Shown: positions 20,551 to 32,869, counted from the stretch's first letter. The stretch: DNA of 64,000 bases from Tetradesmus obliquus (GCA_030272155.1 CP126200.1:2666001-2730000), one strand, 5' to 3'. A program made the numbers and translations. Notes: generated by a model from the letters alone, not told the origin.

Positions 20551-23507
20551 ATGCTGTCTAATAAAGTAATCGCAAACGCTTGTGATAAGTTTGTGCACCA
20601 TGGTGGCGACTGCAAGCGCGCTTTCCCATCCAACACTCCACGCAGCGTTCGCGTGGCAGCAGCAGGCTACGATGCAGCTCAATCGGGAACATCCAATGAC
20701 TCGCTTGATGGCTTTGAAGTAGGACGGAGGCAGGCACTGGCGGCATTAGTTACTGTGCCAGCTATCCTGCAAGCAAATGCAGCACTGGCAGTTCAGGGGC
20801 TGACAGCAGGGAGGATCCCAGGTAAGCCTGTCTACTGGCCAGTCGCATTCACATCAGCATTTGAGACTCCAGTAGCTGTTGCGACCTGCAGTCAGCTGGG
20901 ATATAGTGTCACCAGCAGGCACATGGGTGGTTTGTGTGGCTGCAGTGTGTGCTTGTACGCACTGCTGTCCCTGCAGGATGCATCAAATGAAGCCGAGCCT
21001 GCAACTGCATCAGCTGTTGCACAATGCATTGGCATGACTGACACATAAGCCAGCTCATAAAACCCGTTTGAGACAAGCACCATAACTGCTGGAGCTGTTC
21101 TTGACGTCATAGACTCATCAGGTAGCAGTGTTGTGTGTGGCTGGCGCCATGCCTATCAACATGAAGCATGCAGCCGTTCAGGCAGCTTCCAGATGCTAGC
21201 ACGCACGCACACACTAGCAGTGTACTAGCAGTAGCTGAGCATGAGGCGCTGCTTCCTGCTGCTGCGAATGCGCCCCTACATGACAATCCATTGTGTGCAT
21301 GCTTGTTGGCAATGTGCAGGCGTGTCCTCCACAGCAGATGCAGACGGATTCTACAGATACACACGGCCAGAGGTAGGCTGTTGCTGTTATTCAAGAAAGA
21401 TAAACAGCTGACAGTGCTGATGTGTCAAAGTTGGCAGTGCCTGGCACTTGCAGAGACACGCCACCAGCCACAGCAACTGCTGGTGCCAGTTGCAACAGCA
21501 CTCTTCTGTCGCATGCAACCCCGCACGCATCTGTACATACAGCCTGATTGCTGCACCTCTTGTGCACGTGGTGATGACAACAACTCCACCAATGCGCGCA
21601 CCTGCGTCACAAGCATTGCTGTATATCTTTGCTGTTTGGTGCAGGGCAAGTCCAGTGGTCTGGGTGTGTTTGCATAGCAAATGTTGCTGCATGTCTTACC
21701 TGGTGCAGGGCAAGCCTGGGGGTCTGGGTGTGCTTGCAGAAGACCTTTTTTGCGATAGTTTGCTGCATGTCTAAACTGCTGCAGGGCAAGTCGGGGGGGC
21801 ACGGCGTCGGCTGGTCGGAGATGCCTCGCTACACCTTCAAAGTGCGGCCAGGCTGGGAGGAGACGCCAGTCTCAATCGCTGACCTGGGGGGCACTGAGGT
21901 GCGCTGCATGTGTTTTTATTTCAGCCAGGCTTTGAATTTCATTAGCTCAGGCTGAAGAGTTTACAGCTGTGCTTAAATGTTGTGAGGGGCAGCCGTCCAG
22001 CAGCTGTACCCAGCGTGGTGCTGTGTCTGCAGCACCTTGACTGATAGGTCGCTGCAAGCTGCAGGCTGGCAGCAGACGTAACACAAAACATGCTTGAGGT
22101 GGTCAGCTAGCAGAACCCTTTTCTGCAGTGCCCTGACAGTCCGCTGTGTCACGCCTGGCAACTTAAACTATCATCGCAGCGGCCACCGTCATCACAATCA
22201 ACATCGTTGTTGTCATGTTTGCCTGCCTGCAGATCGACCTGCGCTTTGCCTGCCCTGAGGAGGGCAGCCTGCAGGTGGTGGTGGCGCCGGTGCTGCGCTT
22301 TGCTGACGTGGGCTACAACGCAGGTGTGTTATTTTGACACATATAACACGTAAATAACATGTCATGCAGCAGAGCTGCATGTGGGTGTGTCGTGGTGGGC
22401 CGTGGAAGCCAATTTGCGTGCATGCAGTGCTGCTGCCTCGTATGTCCTTGCTTGAACATGACGGCTGTTGCTTCCTGCCTTCAGACGTGCGTATCACCAA
22501 CCTGAACAAGCCTGAGAACATCGCCAGCAGCTTCAACCAATAACGCCTGATGACATGACACAAATGCTGCTGTTGTTCCCTGCCTGCAGATGTGCGCATC
22601 ACGGACTTGAACAAGCCTGAGAACATCATCAGCGGCTTTGCGCCGGAGCTGTTTGGGCGGCCGCTGGACGATGAGGACGTGCTGGAGCAGCGCGTGCTAG
22701 AAAAGGAGGGCGTACCGTACTATGAGTGGTGAGCAGCCACATATCCTTGATAATGTTGCACTTGGTGGTTTAGTCAAGGTTGTGACCAGCAGGGGATGCA
22801 GCAGCAATTGCTTGCCGGAGTAGTTACAGCGTTGTTGCAAGGGGCTGTGGGCTGCTGTGCATGCTGTGGCACGCGCACGATGCTGCGGCCTACTGTGTTG
22901 GATCAGCAAAGGAACAAATGACGAGGACGTGCTGGAGCAGCGCGTGGTGGAGAAGGAGGGCGTGCCCTACTATGAGTGGTGCGTGCTGCTGACTTTGTAG
23001 CATGAAGTGTGACATGTTGAGGACGTAGGTTACATGGGTCACAGCACAAGCAGGCATTCCACACCACGAGTGGCGGATGCGCAAACGCTCGTGCGCCACC
23101 GCGCCACCTTCCGTCTCGTCCTGCAAGCTCATGCTGGTGCTCATGCTCGCCGTCACGTCGTAGATGTGAAAAGGACGTTCAAAGATCCGCATGCACAGCA
23201 GTAGCGCACGCAGCAACCTGCAGCCGCAACACTTCACTTTGCTGCTGCATGCAGGCCACACCTACAGCTGCAAGCTGCTGCAACGTGCATCAAGCCTTAC
23301 CAGTGTCTCGCTGCTTGGCTGCTTTCACGTTGCTGCTGCAGGCAGGTCAAGCCGCACAACCTGGTGTCAGCGACAGCAGTGGGCAACCGCGTGTTCATCC
23401 TGAACATCACTCCACGCAGCAGCCGCACATTCGCCAAGACAGGTGAATCGCTGCGCCGCATGCAGGAGTCGTTCTACGTGCCTGCTGACTACAAGAAGCT
23501 CACGTAA
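20551..23507 (+). CDS. thylakoid-lumen PsbP-domain protein, PPD6-like
   Basis: A lumenal member of the PsbP superfamily, which includes oxygen-evolving-complex and photosystem assembly factors. Exons 20551-20821, 21320-21372, 21785-21898, 22233-22323, 22590-22728 and 23342-23507 join in frame to 277 residues. Residues 1-45 are a Ser/Arg-rich, acid-poor chloroplast transit peptide. GRRQALAALVTVPAILQANA at about 58-77, followed by ALA, is a twin-Arg lumen-targeting signal. The mature part opens with GLTAGRIPG and continues with KSGGHGVGWSEMPRYTF, VSIADLGGTEIDLRFACPEE, VVAPVLRFADVG and SATAVGNRVFILNI. I recall these blocks from Arabidopsis PPD6 (AT3G56650), so the subgroup call is from memory; the superfamily call is firm. 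Nothing in the neighbourhood indicates its partner. Confidence 0.85.
21638..21745 (+). repeat. two acceptor-edge copies of PsbP-gene exon 3
   Basis: Two decayed copies of the exon 3 start (GKSGGHGVG) with CAG, at about 21640-21676 and 21704-21743, precede the intact exon at 21785 in one stepwise series. Confidence 0.8.
22486..22543 (+). repeat. acceptor-edge copy of PsbP-gene exon 5
   Basis: A copy of DVRITDLNKPENIISGF with its CAG acceptor. It runs into a TAA at 22541-22543, so splicing to it would truncate the protein. Confidence 0.85.
22917..22981 (+). repeat. donor-edge copy of PsbP-gene exon 5
   Basis: A near-identical copy of the exon 5 end (DEDVLEQRVLEKEGVPYYEW) with a GTGCGT donor lies downstream of the intact exon. 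Confidence 0.88.
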
Positions 23508-24746
23508 AGTTTTTTGAAGAGATACGTGAGAGTAGACATTGTTTGCATAGCGCAGTTGTTGGCGCATTTGTGTTCGCATGACAGAGGGGAGCAGGCGCGG
23601 GGCCCGTCGGTGCTGCAAGATCGTGCCGTGAACAGCCGTGAACAGTAGCGGAATATATATCGGAGCAATGTTTTTTGCCGTGCATCTGGTGTGCTGGTTG
23701 TGCGTGGAGTGACAGGAGGCGTGTGCTGAAGGCACCGGCCTACAATTGGTTACTACTGCATTGTGGTTGCTGCTGTTGTTCCGGATCATCTGTTGCAGAT
23801 GTTCTGTTGTTGCTGCTGCTGCTGCTGTAACAGCAGCTGCTGCGGACCGAGTGGTGGATGCTGTTGGTTTGATCGAACTTCATGATGAACAGTGCAGCGC
23901 CGTCTGAAGAGCTCAGTGAGCTTGTTTGAAATGGGAGCTGATCGCTGCCGTGTGTTGGTTGCTGCTGAAACAGAAATGGCAGTTCTGAGCTGAGTGATAC
24001 CGAGGCTGCTGCTAGCAGCAGCGCTGATTATGAAACCCCTTGAGCGCAGCTGGAGTGACAGATCCACCGATTGCTGTTCTATGTTGGTCGTATTGTTGTG
24101 ACTATTGCATGCGTGGACGCTTACAATTGTAATGGTCAACTACGCTTGCGATTCTAACCGTTGCATATGCGGAGGAATATGGTGGTGTCCCAGTACAGCA
24201 GCGGCCGGTTTGCTGTTGCCGGATCCAAGGCTGGTGCTTGCAGGCACACCTATGTCTGCCATGGTTTGACAGAATCATGCTGTACAAGGCATTTCCAACG
24301 ACTAATCGGTGAACCTGTAACTTCTATGCACTCAGTACGCGTGAGGCCGTTGTTGTGGCAGAGCTGACGTGTGCAGGCCAGCAGTGCGGGCGCCTGTGCC
24401 GGTGGCGGGCCGGTCCATTTCCGCGATGCCTATCACCCTGCGCAGTGCGATGCTTAATGCAACTGAAATTGTTGCACGAGTGCATTGTTGGGCCCCTTTT
24501 ATCGGTTTAGGTGGGCTTATCATGTCTGACACAAAATGACATGCTGACTCAAGTCTAGTAAGGTAACACATATCAACTTCCACGGCCTCAAAAGCACCCA
24601 CGCAGCGCACTGTTGGGCACATTACCACCTGATTGGAGCGTGACATGGCACAAAGACTCACCGGCTTGCAAATATACTTGGCGAAAGTGAGCGAGTTCTT
24701 TGAAGAACCTTGAGCGAGCCGGATGCAGTGCCAGACAGCTTCAATC
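23508..24746. other. PsbP-gene 3' flank and PEPCK promoter region
   Basis: About 1.2 kb between two genes in the same direction, with no recognised gene. A (CTG)6 followed by TGTAA near 23811-23832 may include the PsbP-gene polyadenylation signal. Confidence 0.4.
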
Positions 24747-26431
24747 ATGGCGACCAAGACATCAAGTAAGTGTCTGAAGTTTTTTGGCAGGGACCGGTGC
24801 AGCAGGCTGCGTGTGATCATGACAAACAGTTTCAGCAGGGTGTCCAGGTGGACTCAGCTCCGGTTTCACCGGAGCTAAGCAGTGTGTCACGTGCCCTGAC
24901 AGATTCTATATGGTTGCAATCGCTTTTGTCTTTGTGCAGGCAGCAAGGCCGTGGAGCCAAGGTCGGACCAGGGTCTCATCGGTGAGGGAGGAAAGACGCG
25001 GTCCAGAAACGCTTGCCCGTAGTGTGCTTGAAACAAACAACTCAACATTTAATCCTTTTGCAGGCATGAAGGCTGCCGCGCAGCAGCAGAGGGATGCACT
25101 GGGTCTCAACGCTGACAAGGCGGTCATCGATGCCTGCAAGGCCTTCAAGGAGGCTGGCTTCAAGCCCAAAATGGTCTTCAGGAACCTGCCACCATCCCAC
25201 CTGTATGAGAAGGTGCGAATACACCAGTGCAGCGATGGCAAGCCGTGGTTATGCGACTCCTACTACGAAACACGCGACTGTGCCAAATCAACCCTTAGGC
25301 ATCCAGCCGCAGCCTCAATAGTCGCACCTGTTTGCTGTTACGATACAACATCAAAGGGACGGATTGATGGCAGTGCTGGCGCGCTGATGGAGCTGAACAA
25401 TTGGGGTGACACCACACAACAACCCTAGCGCGCCAGTTTCACATTGTTCACTCTGTTTTCAATACACTGCAGGCTCTGAGGTATGAGCCGGGAACCCACA
25501 TCGTCAAGAGCGGAGCTCTGGCGACCTCCTCAGGTAAGCAGTGTGCACATGTTGCTGTTCCAGTGCTCAAGACAGTGCGCTCCTGATGCAGCTGGCCGTG
25601 TGAGCTTGTTTTCCTTTCACATCAGCAACTTCAATGCTGGTCATGCTCCATGTTACTGGTCAGCTTCAGCAATGATGGCTTGCTGGTGGGCGGCAGTCTC
25701 TGTGCTGAGCAGCAGCTGCATGCAGTCTGGGTCCTGATGCAGGATGGCGCTGTGGAGCAGCACCAATCCAGACTGCACCCCTCTACCACAACAAGCCCCA
25801 GGGATATTTAGTCAACAGAATCCAGCTATCCTGGGTGAGCTTTAGATATCAGCAGCATCTACAGCCCTCGGAATGTGGCCGGCGTCCAGCAGCAATGGCA
25901 GCACCCTCCGGCTGCACCTCGGCAAACACCAACTCTTGCCCTCTGCTGCCGCCACCGCTGCTCCTGCTATCGCCTTCTGCTGCTGCCGCCTCCTTCTCCC
26001 GCAGGCGCCAAGACCGGGCGCTGCCCCCGCGACAAGCGCGTGGTGCGCGAGCCCTCCACCGAGAAGGACATCTGGTGGGCCAGCAGCAGCAGCGGCAGCC
26101 CCAACTACGAGATGGACGAGCGCTCCTTCCTGCTCAACAGGGAGACGGCAGTGTCCTACCTCAACAGCCTGCACCATGTGTTTGTGTTTGACGGCTACGC
26201 CAACTGGGACTCGGAGGCGCGCATCAAGGTGCGGGGGTGTTTAGGGGTTTTGGGGTATGGGGTTTAGCAAGGTGATGCAGCCGCATTCTTGATCGTGGTT
26301 TGACCACCTTGAAAGTGGCAGCGGGGTAGGCATGTGCAGGGTATGTTGTATCAGCAGGATGCCGGCAGACCCAAGATGTCGTGCAGCAAATGTGTCCCCT
26401 GCATGACACCTGCTGCTCCTACTCGGCCTCA

Positions 26432-26480
<49 letters not shown>

Positions 26481-27293
26481 AGGTGCGTGTTGTGACTGAG
26501 CGCGCCTACCACGCGCTGTTCATGCACAACATGCTCATCAGGCCCAGTCTGGAGGAGCTGGAGGACTTTGGGGAGCCGGACTTCATCATCTACAACGCAG
26601 GTGGGCTGGGTGGCGGGCTGGGTGGCGGGCTGGGCGGTGGGCTGGGCCAGCGTGATGCTTGATCATGTTTTGGTTGGTGTGCCTGGCGATGCAAGGCGGC
26701 CACGGCAGCCTGAACTGTGAATGCGGATTGTTTTGGCTGGATCCTTGCTCAAACTAACCAACGCTTGTGCTGTCAGCCTGGACCCTAACCCTAAACCCAA
26801 ACATTCCTTTGCTGCCGCCGCCGCCGTGCAGGCGCCTTCCCCGCCAACCGCTTCAGCAACTACATGACCTCCACCACATCAGTCGACGTCAACCTCAAGT
26901 CGCGCGAGATGGTCATCCTAGGCACGCAATACGCCGGAGAAATGAAGAAGGGAGTGTTCAGCGTGATGCACTACCTCATGCCAAAGCGCGGCGTGCTGTC
27001 GCTGCACAGCGGCTGCAACATGGGCGCAGCCGGGGACGTGACGCTGTTCTTCGGGCTGAGCGGGACCGGCAAGACCACGCTGTCGACAGACCCGCGGCGG
27101 CCGCTGATTGGCGATGACGAGCACTGCTGGGGCCCTGATGGTGAGCTTCTCATTGGTGTTTCTCACTGGGAAAAAGCTTGTGGCTGGTGTGAAGTTTGGA
27201 TTGAAGTTTGCGATGAAGAGGTTTTGTGCATGAGAGGTGTCAGGGGCAGCGAGTCTTGCTGTGTGCCTGTGAGGTGTGCCCTCGCATTCCTGG

Positions 27294-27324
<31 letters not shown>

Positions 27325-30024
27325 GTTATTGCTGCTGCGCTCTCGCTGTCCCCATGCTGTCACTGTGCCATTAACAGGCACGCTCAACATTGAGGGCGGC
27401 TGCTACACCGAGTGCATCGGGCTCGCACCACCACCTTCAAACACACTTCTGATCCTGCAATATTGTGTTGATATCTTTTTACAGGCGTGTTTGAGGGCGG
27501 CTGCTACGCCAAGTGCATCGGGCTCAAGGCGGCCAGCTACAAACCAACCATAATGCTCACAATCCTGCTGTCTTGTAAACACTGTGCAGGCGTGTTCAAC
27601 ATTGAGGGCGGCTGCTACGCCAAGTGCATTGGGCTCAAGGCGGCCAGTGAGCCGGAGATCTTCAAGGCCATCCGCTTTGGCAGTGTGCTGGAGAATGTGG
27701 TGGTGGACGAGCGCACACGCGACGTGGACTACATGAGCAACAGGATCACAGGTGGGCGCTGATATATATTGTTACATAACATGTAATGTGTCATGTTGTT
27801 ACTTGTGGTTTAGCAGCAGCTAGAGAATGTGGTGGTGGATGAGCGCATGCGCAACAGCTCTGGCAGCCTCTGGTAGTTCTGCTTTGCTCTCGGCTGCTCC
27901 TCGGTCATCGCTCGCACTGCATGGCTCACGCTGCTGGTGCTGCTGCTGCACCTGCACCTGGACCTGCACCTGCACCTGCTGCAGAAAACACGCGCGCCAG
28001 CTACCCCATTGACTACATTGGCAATGCCTGCACCTTACGACCCTCCCGAGTAATCTCTTTCTTGAAACTTTGTGCGTCCCGCTGTTGTGCCTGGGTTTGT
28101 GGTGCAGAAAACACGCGTGCTAGCTACCCCATCGACTACATTGACAATGCCAAGATCCCCTGCGTGGGCCCGCACCCGCGCAACGTGGTGCTGCTGTGCT
28201 GCGACGCCTTTGGCGTGCTGCCGCCAGTCAGCAAGCTCAGCCTGGAGCAGGTCATGTACCACTTCATCTCCGGCTACACCTCCAAGGTGCGTTTGTTTGT
28301 ATGTTATTTTCTATGTTATCTGTGTTATTTTGACTGTAACGTGCTGCCGCCGGTCAGCAAGCTCAGCCTGGAGCAGGTCATGTACCACTTCATCTTCGGC
28401 TACACCTCCAAGGTGCGTGTTAGTTTTCTGTTAGTTTGTTAGACTGGTCATGCATGTTTGGATTGACGTGCGCACTGGAGCAGGTCATGTATCATTTCAT
28501 ACTTGGCTACACCTCTTAAGGTGTGTGGCCACTGCTAATGCGTGTGCTTCATAGTGCTTAGTAAGTACGCTCAATAATGCCTCTGCTTGTATAGCACTCA
28601 GAATAACGTTGCAATGTGTTTTGTGTTTGTAGGTTGCCGGCACAAATACGGCTGTCGCGGAACCAGAGACCACCTTCTCTGCCTGCTGCAGCCGCCACCA
28701 TCCTGCTCCATCTATAACATTCAACATTATTGAGTCTGTCATTGCATGTGTATCCACAGGTTGCCGGCACAGAGATGGGTGTCACCGAGCCCGAGGCCAC
28801 CTTTTCCGCCTGCTACGGCGGCGCCTTCCTGATGTGGCACCCCATGAAGTATGCTGCCATGCTGGCAGAGAAGATGCGGCAGCACGGCACCAAAGGCTGG
28901 CTGGTCAACACAGGTGAGCGCCTGTGCACACAGCCCCGTTGTGGACAACAAGTGTGATGTTTCTGGCCTGTACTTGTGCTGTTTCGTAGTCCACACCTAC
29001 GTTCTTTGCTCAGCTGTAGCATCTCTGGCAGCATTGTCAGAAGGCACTGCACTGCCCACATACTGACTGTGCTGCAACTGCCCTGCCGCTGTGCTGCCTG
29101 CAGGCTGGACTGGTGGCAGCTATGGCGTGGGCAGCCGCATCAGCCTCAAGTACACTGCAACCATACTAAAGAACATGCTCTGTACTGCCTTTGTACTGCC
29201 ACTGTACTGCCGCTGTACTGCAGGCTGGACTGGTGGCAGCTACGGTGTGGGCAGCCGCATCAGCCTCAAGTACACGCGCGCCATCATCGACGCCATCCAC
29301 AGCGGGGCGCTGGACAGCGTGGAGTGCGCTGAGATGTCGCTGTTCAAGCTGCAGGTGGGGTTTTGTAGGTTTCAGGGGTTTTGTGGCTCAGGTTTGAGCT
29401 GCTGCAAGAGGGCTGTGAAGGCTGTGTGGCAAGGCTGCTGCTGCTGCTGGCCTGTATCAAGATGTCAAAGCAGATCTGGCTGCAGGCTCGCACTGTAAGC
29501 CCAGAGCGCATCCGTCCAGTCTTGGCATCAGCGAGGAGCGCCCTGCTCACTGTGCCATGTTTGCTGCTGCTGCTGCCGCCTCCGTGGTTCTCCTTTCATC
29601 CATCTACCTGCAGGTGCCCACCTCGTGCCCGGGCGTGCCTGACGTGCTGCTGCAGCCCGCGCTGCAGTGGGCCGACAAGGCAGACTTTAATGACACACTG
29701 GCACAGCTGGCCACACTCTTTGTGGGCTCGTTCCGCAGCTACCTGGAAGATGCCGCGCTGCATGTGGGCGCTGACATGGCAGACAGAATCTTATCTGGCG
29801 GCCCGAATCTGGATGATATTAAGGCGGCAGAGGCGGCAGCAGCAGCAGTGCCACACGAGCACCATGATGTGCATGCTGCGCCGCTGGGTCCTGATGAAGG
29901 GGATGGAGATAGCGATGTGCCGGCAGCGGAGGAGGAGGCGGTGCAGAAAGGCGGCGAGTGCAAGGTGTGTGCGGCGCGGCAGGTGGCGGACGCTGCTGAC
30001 CGGGCGCCAGCTGGCATGGTGTAG
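24747..30024 (+). CDS. PCK: ATP-dependent phosphoenolpyruvate carboxykinase
   Basis: Interconverts oxaloacetate + ATP with PEP + CO2 + ADP, a gluconeogenic and possibly anaplerotic step, normally cytosolic. Twelve exons: 24747-24765, 24940-24981, 25064-25212, 25473-25533, 26005-26228, 26483-26600, 26832-27140, 27590-27751, 28108-28286, 28760-28913, 29224-29354, 29614-30024. All are in frame, giving 652 residues, the length of plant ATP-PEPCKs. Diagnostic blocks: [12 protein letters not shown] (substrate Arg, ~91), [13 protein letters not shown], the P-loop [11 protein letters not shown] (~279), the metal-binding [43 protein letters not shown], and [20 protein letters not shown]. The N-terminus shows no clear plastid transit peptide. 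The C-terminal 55 residues are an acidic/Ala-rich extension ending with two CxxC-like cysteines (ECKVCAARQ), not typical of the family. Its introns hold about nine exon-edge copies. Confidence 0.95.
26435..26482 (+). repeat. CTG tract forming the 3' end of PEPCK intron 5
   Basis: A run of CTG units ends in CTGCAG, the acceptor of exon 6. Confidence 0.95.
26601..26646 (+). repeat. G-rich tandem repeat at the donor of PEPCK exon 6
   Basis: The donor GTGGGCTGGGTG opens a 12-nt unit repeated about four times. The intron's first 45 nt therefore contain many GGG runs and several alternative GT sites, and could form a G-quadruplex in RNA. Confidence 0.85.
27296..27540 (+). repeat. imperfect CTG tract and two acceptor-edge copies of PEPCK exon 8
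   Basis: Copies of the exon 8 start ([20 protein letters not shown]) lie at about 27378-27426 and 27484-27540, each preceded by a CAG acceptor. The first also has an imperfect CTG tract ahead of it. The intact exon starts at 27590. Confidence 0.9.
27821..27856 (+). repeat. donor-side copy from PEPCK exon 8
   Basis: Thirty-six nt of [12 protein letters not shown] recur downstream of the intact exon, without a clear donor. Confidence 0.75.
27940..28027 (+). repeat. acceptor-edge copy of PEPCK exon 9
   Basis: A CTG/CACCTG tract ending in CTGCAG is followed at 27985 by a copy of [12 protein letters not shown]. The intact exon begins at 28108. Confidence 0.9.
28341..28525 (+). repeat. two donor-edge copies of PEPCK exon 9
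   Basis: [18 protein letters not shown] plus GYTSK and a GTGCGT donor recur at 28341-28418. A shorter, decayed copy lies at about 28474-28525. Confidence 0.9.
28633..28690 (+). repeat. acceptor-edge copy of PEPCK exon 10
   Basis: A decayed copy of [18 protein letters not shown] with its own AG precedes the intact exon at 28760. Confidence 0.85.
29104..29158 (+). repeat. acceptor-edge copy of PEPCK exon 11
   Basis: A near-identical copy of [18 protein letters not shown] with CTGCAG lies upstream of the intact exon at 29224. Confidence 0.92.
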
Positions 30025-31779
30025 GCAGGTATTGCGCCTCGCAGCCGAGTGCAGGAGGAGGTGCAGAAAGGCGGTGGCGAGTGCAAGGTGTGTGCGGCGC
30101 GGCAGGTGGCGGAGCAGGAAGCTTCCTGAGCTGGCACCAGCTGGCGTGGTTTAGAGGATTGTGCTGCTGCTGCTGCGTAGGTATGTGGAGCAGCAGTGGT
30201 GCCTGCTGCTTTTGTGCGAGCTGCGGCTGGCTGGCTGCGCGCAGCAAATGGTCGGCAGCAGCGGGGCTTATCTTTGTGGCTGATCCTCTGTTTTCAGGTG
30301 GTGTGGTGTTAGTGCAAGGGGGAAGGGAAGGATGGCAGCAGCTGCAGCTTATCTTGGTGTGGGTACTTGAGTGAGGTGCATCCCCTTGCTTTGAGTGGCA
30401 GGTTGAGGAGGGCGGTGTGTTTTGAAATTGGTCTTCAGATGCTGGCCGAGTTGTGTGGCTCGCTGTAATGCCGAGTGGCCGGCAGTGCTCCTGTTATGTC
30501 TGTGTTAGTGACAAGTTGTCGAGGTGTTTTTTTGCGTGGTTCTTTCTGCTGGCTACGATGGCGAAGTGGCAGCAGCACATGATCCAGGCACCTCGATATC
30601 TTCAAATGTGTATGCATGCGTATGAATCGCAGCAGATTTAAGTGTTGTATTGCAGCGGGATGGGGCAGAAGAGATGCCTGCAAGTCTGCAGGGAAAATTG
30701 TGTGGGTGCATGGCCGTTCTGCTGGCAGCTGCTAGGCTGCTGGCTACTCGGACATATGCAGGTGGCATCCCCATGCTGTTTGCTGCTGTTGTAAGTTGGA
30801 GTAGAGTCTGTGTTTTTGGAATGGCTGGCCCAGACTCTGGTGTGGGGGTGTACATGACTGTGTATCATATGCATACAAGGGCGTTGTGCTAGGCCTAGCA
30901 GATGTGCTAGCCCTTGTGCCGTCGCGCAGTTTTGGCAAACTTGTATTCACTGTGGCTAGACTTTGAGCGGGGTGCTGAACATGCACTCTGCGCAACATTG
31001 GCTGAGACACGCCGACGGCGCAACCTTTTTGATGCGAGCAACACACGAGGAAGTGGGCCCGCGCTGTTGTATGCATGTACATCACATCACACTTGTGGGT
31101 CTGGGACCATCTATCTCACACTAACAGGAAAGTGTGAGATTCTTCAAACCTTTGTTTCCTTGTGTCCGCTTGTCGAGTGTGCGGCTTGTGTGTTTGCGCG
31201 CCAGGTTGAGCGTAAAGGCAGAGGGTTTAGTTGTTAGGTTTTAGACTTTGTGAGCTGTCGGGCCATCTTTTTGGCAGCGCTGAGTCTGTGTGCAGACCCG
31301 CGGTGTGAAGCGTGCTGCAGTGCACGGTGTGGTGCTGGCATGTGCGGTGTAACACCACAGCGCAGCTACAAGTCGCGAGTTCTACGCCACATCAGAAGCA
31401 GGCAAGCCTGCTCTTTTGTGCATAAGTAAGATTAGGAAAAGGACATGCTTGGAATTACACAGCGCCATACACACACTTCAGCGTAGCTGCCAGCCTGGCC
31501 CCGGCACACTCCAGCAGCCACTGACAGGTCCACCGCTGTAAAACGACGAATTCAATACAAAGCCAGGATACCAAAGTACGCTGGTCATGCACAGCTGCGC
31601 ACCTTCAAGCAATGCTGAGCCAGAAGACTCCCGCCAAAGCCTCCTGGCACTCCAAGTGGGCTGTTCGTGTAGGCGCGGCTGCCCGGCACCATAGCATCAG
31701 CGAAGTTCTCGCTGTACAGCACTGCACCCTTCACCTTTGAAGTTCACCCTGAACTTGATATTCACGCTGCGTCTGTCCG
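30025..31779. other. convergent 3' flanks of PEPCK and BAR-PH genes, with a copy of the PEPCK C-terminal coding end
   Basis: About 30050-30115 repeats the PEPCK coding segment at 29930-30003 ([16 protein letters not shown]), downstream of the real stop. Otherwise I see no gene in this 1.75 kb. TGTAA occurs at about 30790 and 31348 as possible PEPCK polyadenylation signals. Confidence 0.6.
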
Positions 31780-32869
31780 TCATCTGCTCAACCTGCTCGG
31801 CAATGACTTGCCGGCGCTGCCGCTGCTTGCTGCTGCTGCGCCTGTGGAGCTGGCCAGGGCAATTGCCTCCCTGAGGGCTATGGCCCACTCACAGCACTCC
31901 TCTACACTGGAAGCCTGCGGGACACAGCAGCAGCAGCAGCAGCAGCAGAAGCAGCAGCAAGGGTTTCTAAAAGGGCCATGGACATAGCTGCACTAGGAAC
32001 TAGGCTTAGGTCTGTGCCATGCACACAACTGACAGCAGCTGGCATTCCATCTGAGCAGCAGCAGCAACAACCGCCACACGCCGTACCATATCCCAGCGCA
32101 CGCTTGCCACCAGGACTCGACGCCTAAGCACAAGTAATCATATCACTGTTCATGGCAGCTGCTGCTATACTAACGCTCCCGCAGCTTGACCTTCCTGCTG
32201 CTGCAGCTCACCAGCCAGCCGCATGCCATCGATGTTGTGCTGCAAACACACAATCTTCCGAAACAGCCGCCTCACCTGCAGCGTGATCTTCTTCCTGCTG
32301 CCGCGGCCCACCAGCAACATGCTATTGGTTTCTGCAGACCCTGCTTTCAATATAGCAGCGTCACCTGCAGCAATCTTCATGCTGCCGTGGCCCATCAGTC
32401 AGAGTGCTTTTCTGCAAAGGCTGTTTTCAGGACAACTGCCTCACCTGCAGCGTGATCTTCCTGCTGCCGCGCCCTACCAGCCAGCCGCCACTGCCAGCAT
32501 GCTCTTGGTGTCCTTTGCGAATGGCTCTCTCCAAAACCAACCAAAACAGCTGCCGCACCTGCAGCGTGCTTTCCTGCTGCCGCGGCCCACCAGCCAACAT
32601 GCTACTGGTTGTGTCTGCAAGTGCTATGTTCAAATCAGTAGCCAAAAAGTAGCACAGTGTTGGCTCACCTGCAGCGTGATCTTCCTGCTGCCGCGCCCTA
32701 CTAGCCAGCCGCCGCTGCCAGCCTCCACCAGGTGGAACACGGGCGCAGCGCCAGCCTCGAACGAGCACCTGCGGCGGCGGCAGAAGCAGCAGCAGTAGCA
32801 CAAGTTGAGTGTCTATAGCCTCCACGAAGTGGAACACGGGAGCAGCGCCAGCTTCAAAGGAGCACCTGT

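Noticed and set aside
22917-22981. Second copy of PsbP-gene exon 5 end as a genuine exon
   Set aside because: It lacks a preceding acceptor in phase, repeats the same residues, and the chain without it is complete and of normal length.
27484-27540. Upstream [15 protein letters not shown] block as the true exon 8
   Set aside because: It has no donor in frame and does not continue into [18 protein letters not shown]; only the copy starting at 27590 does.
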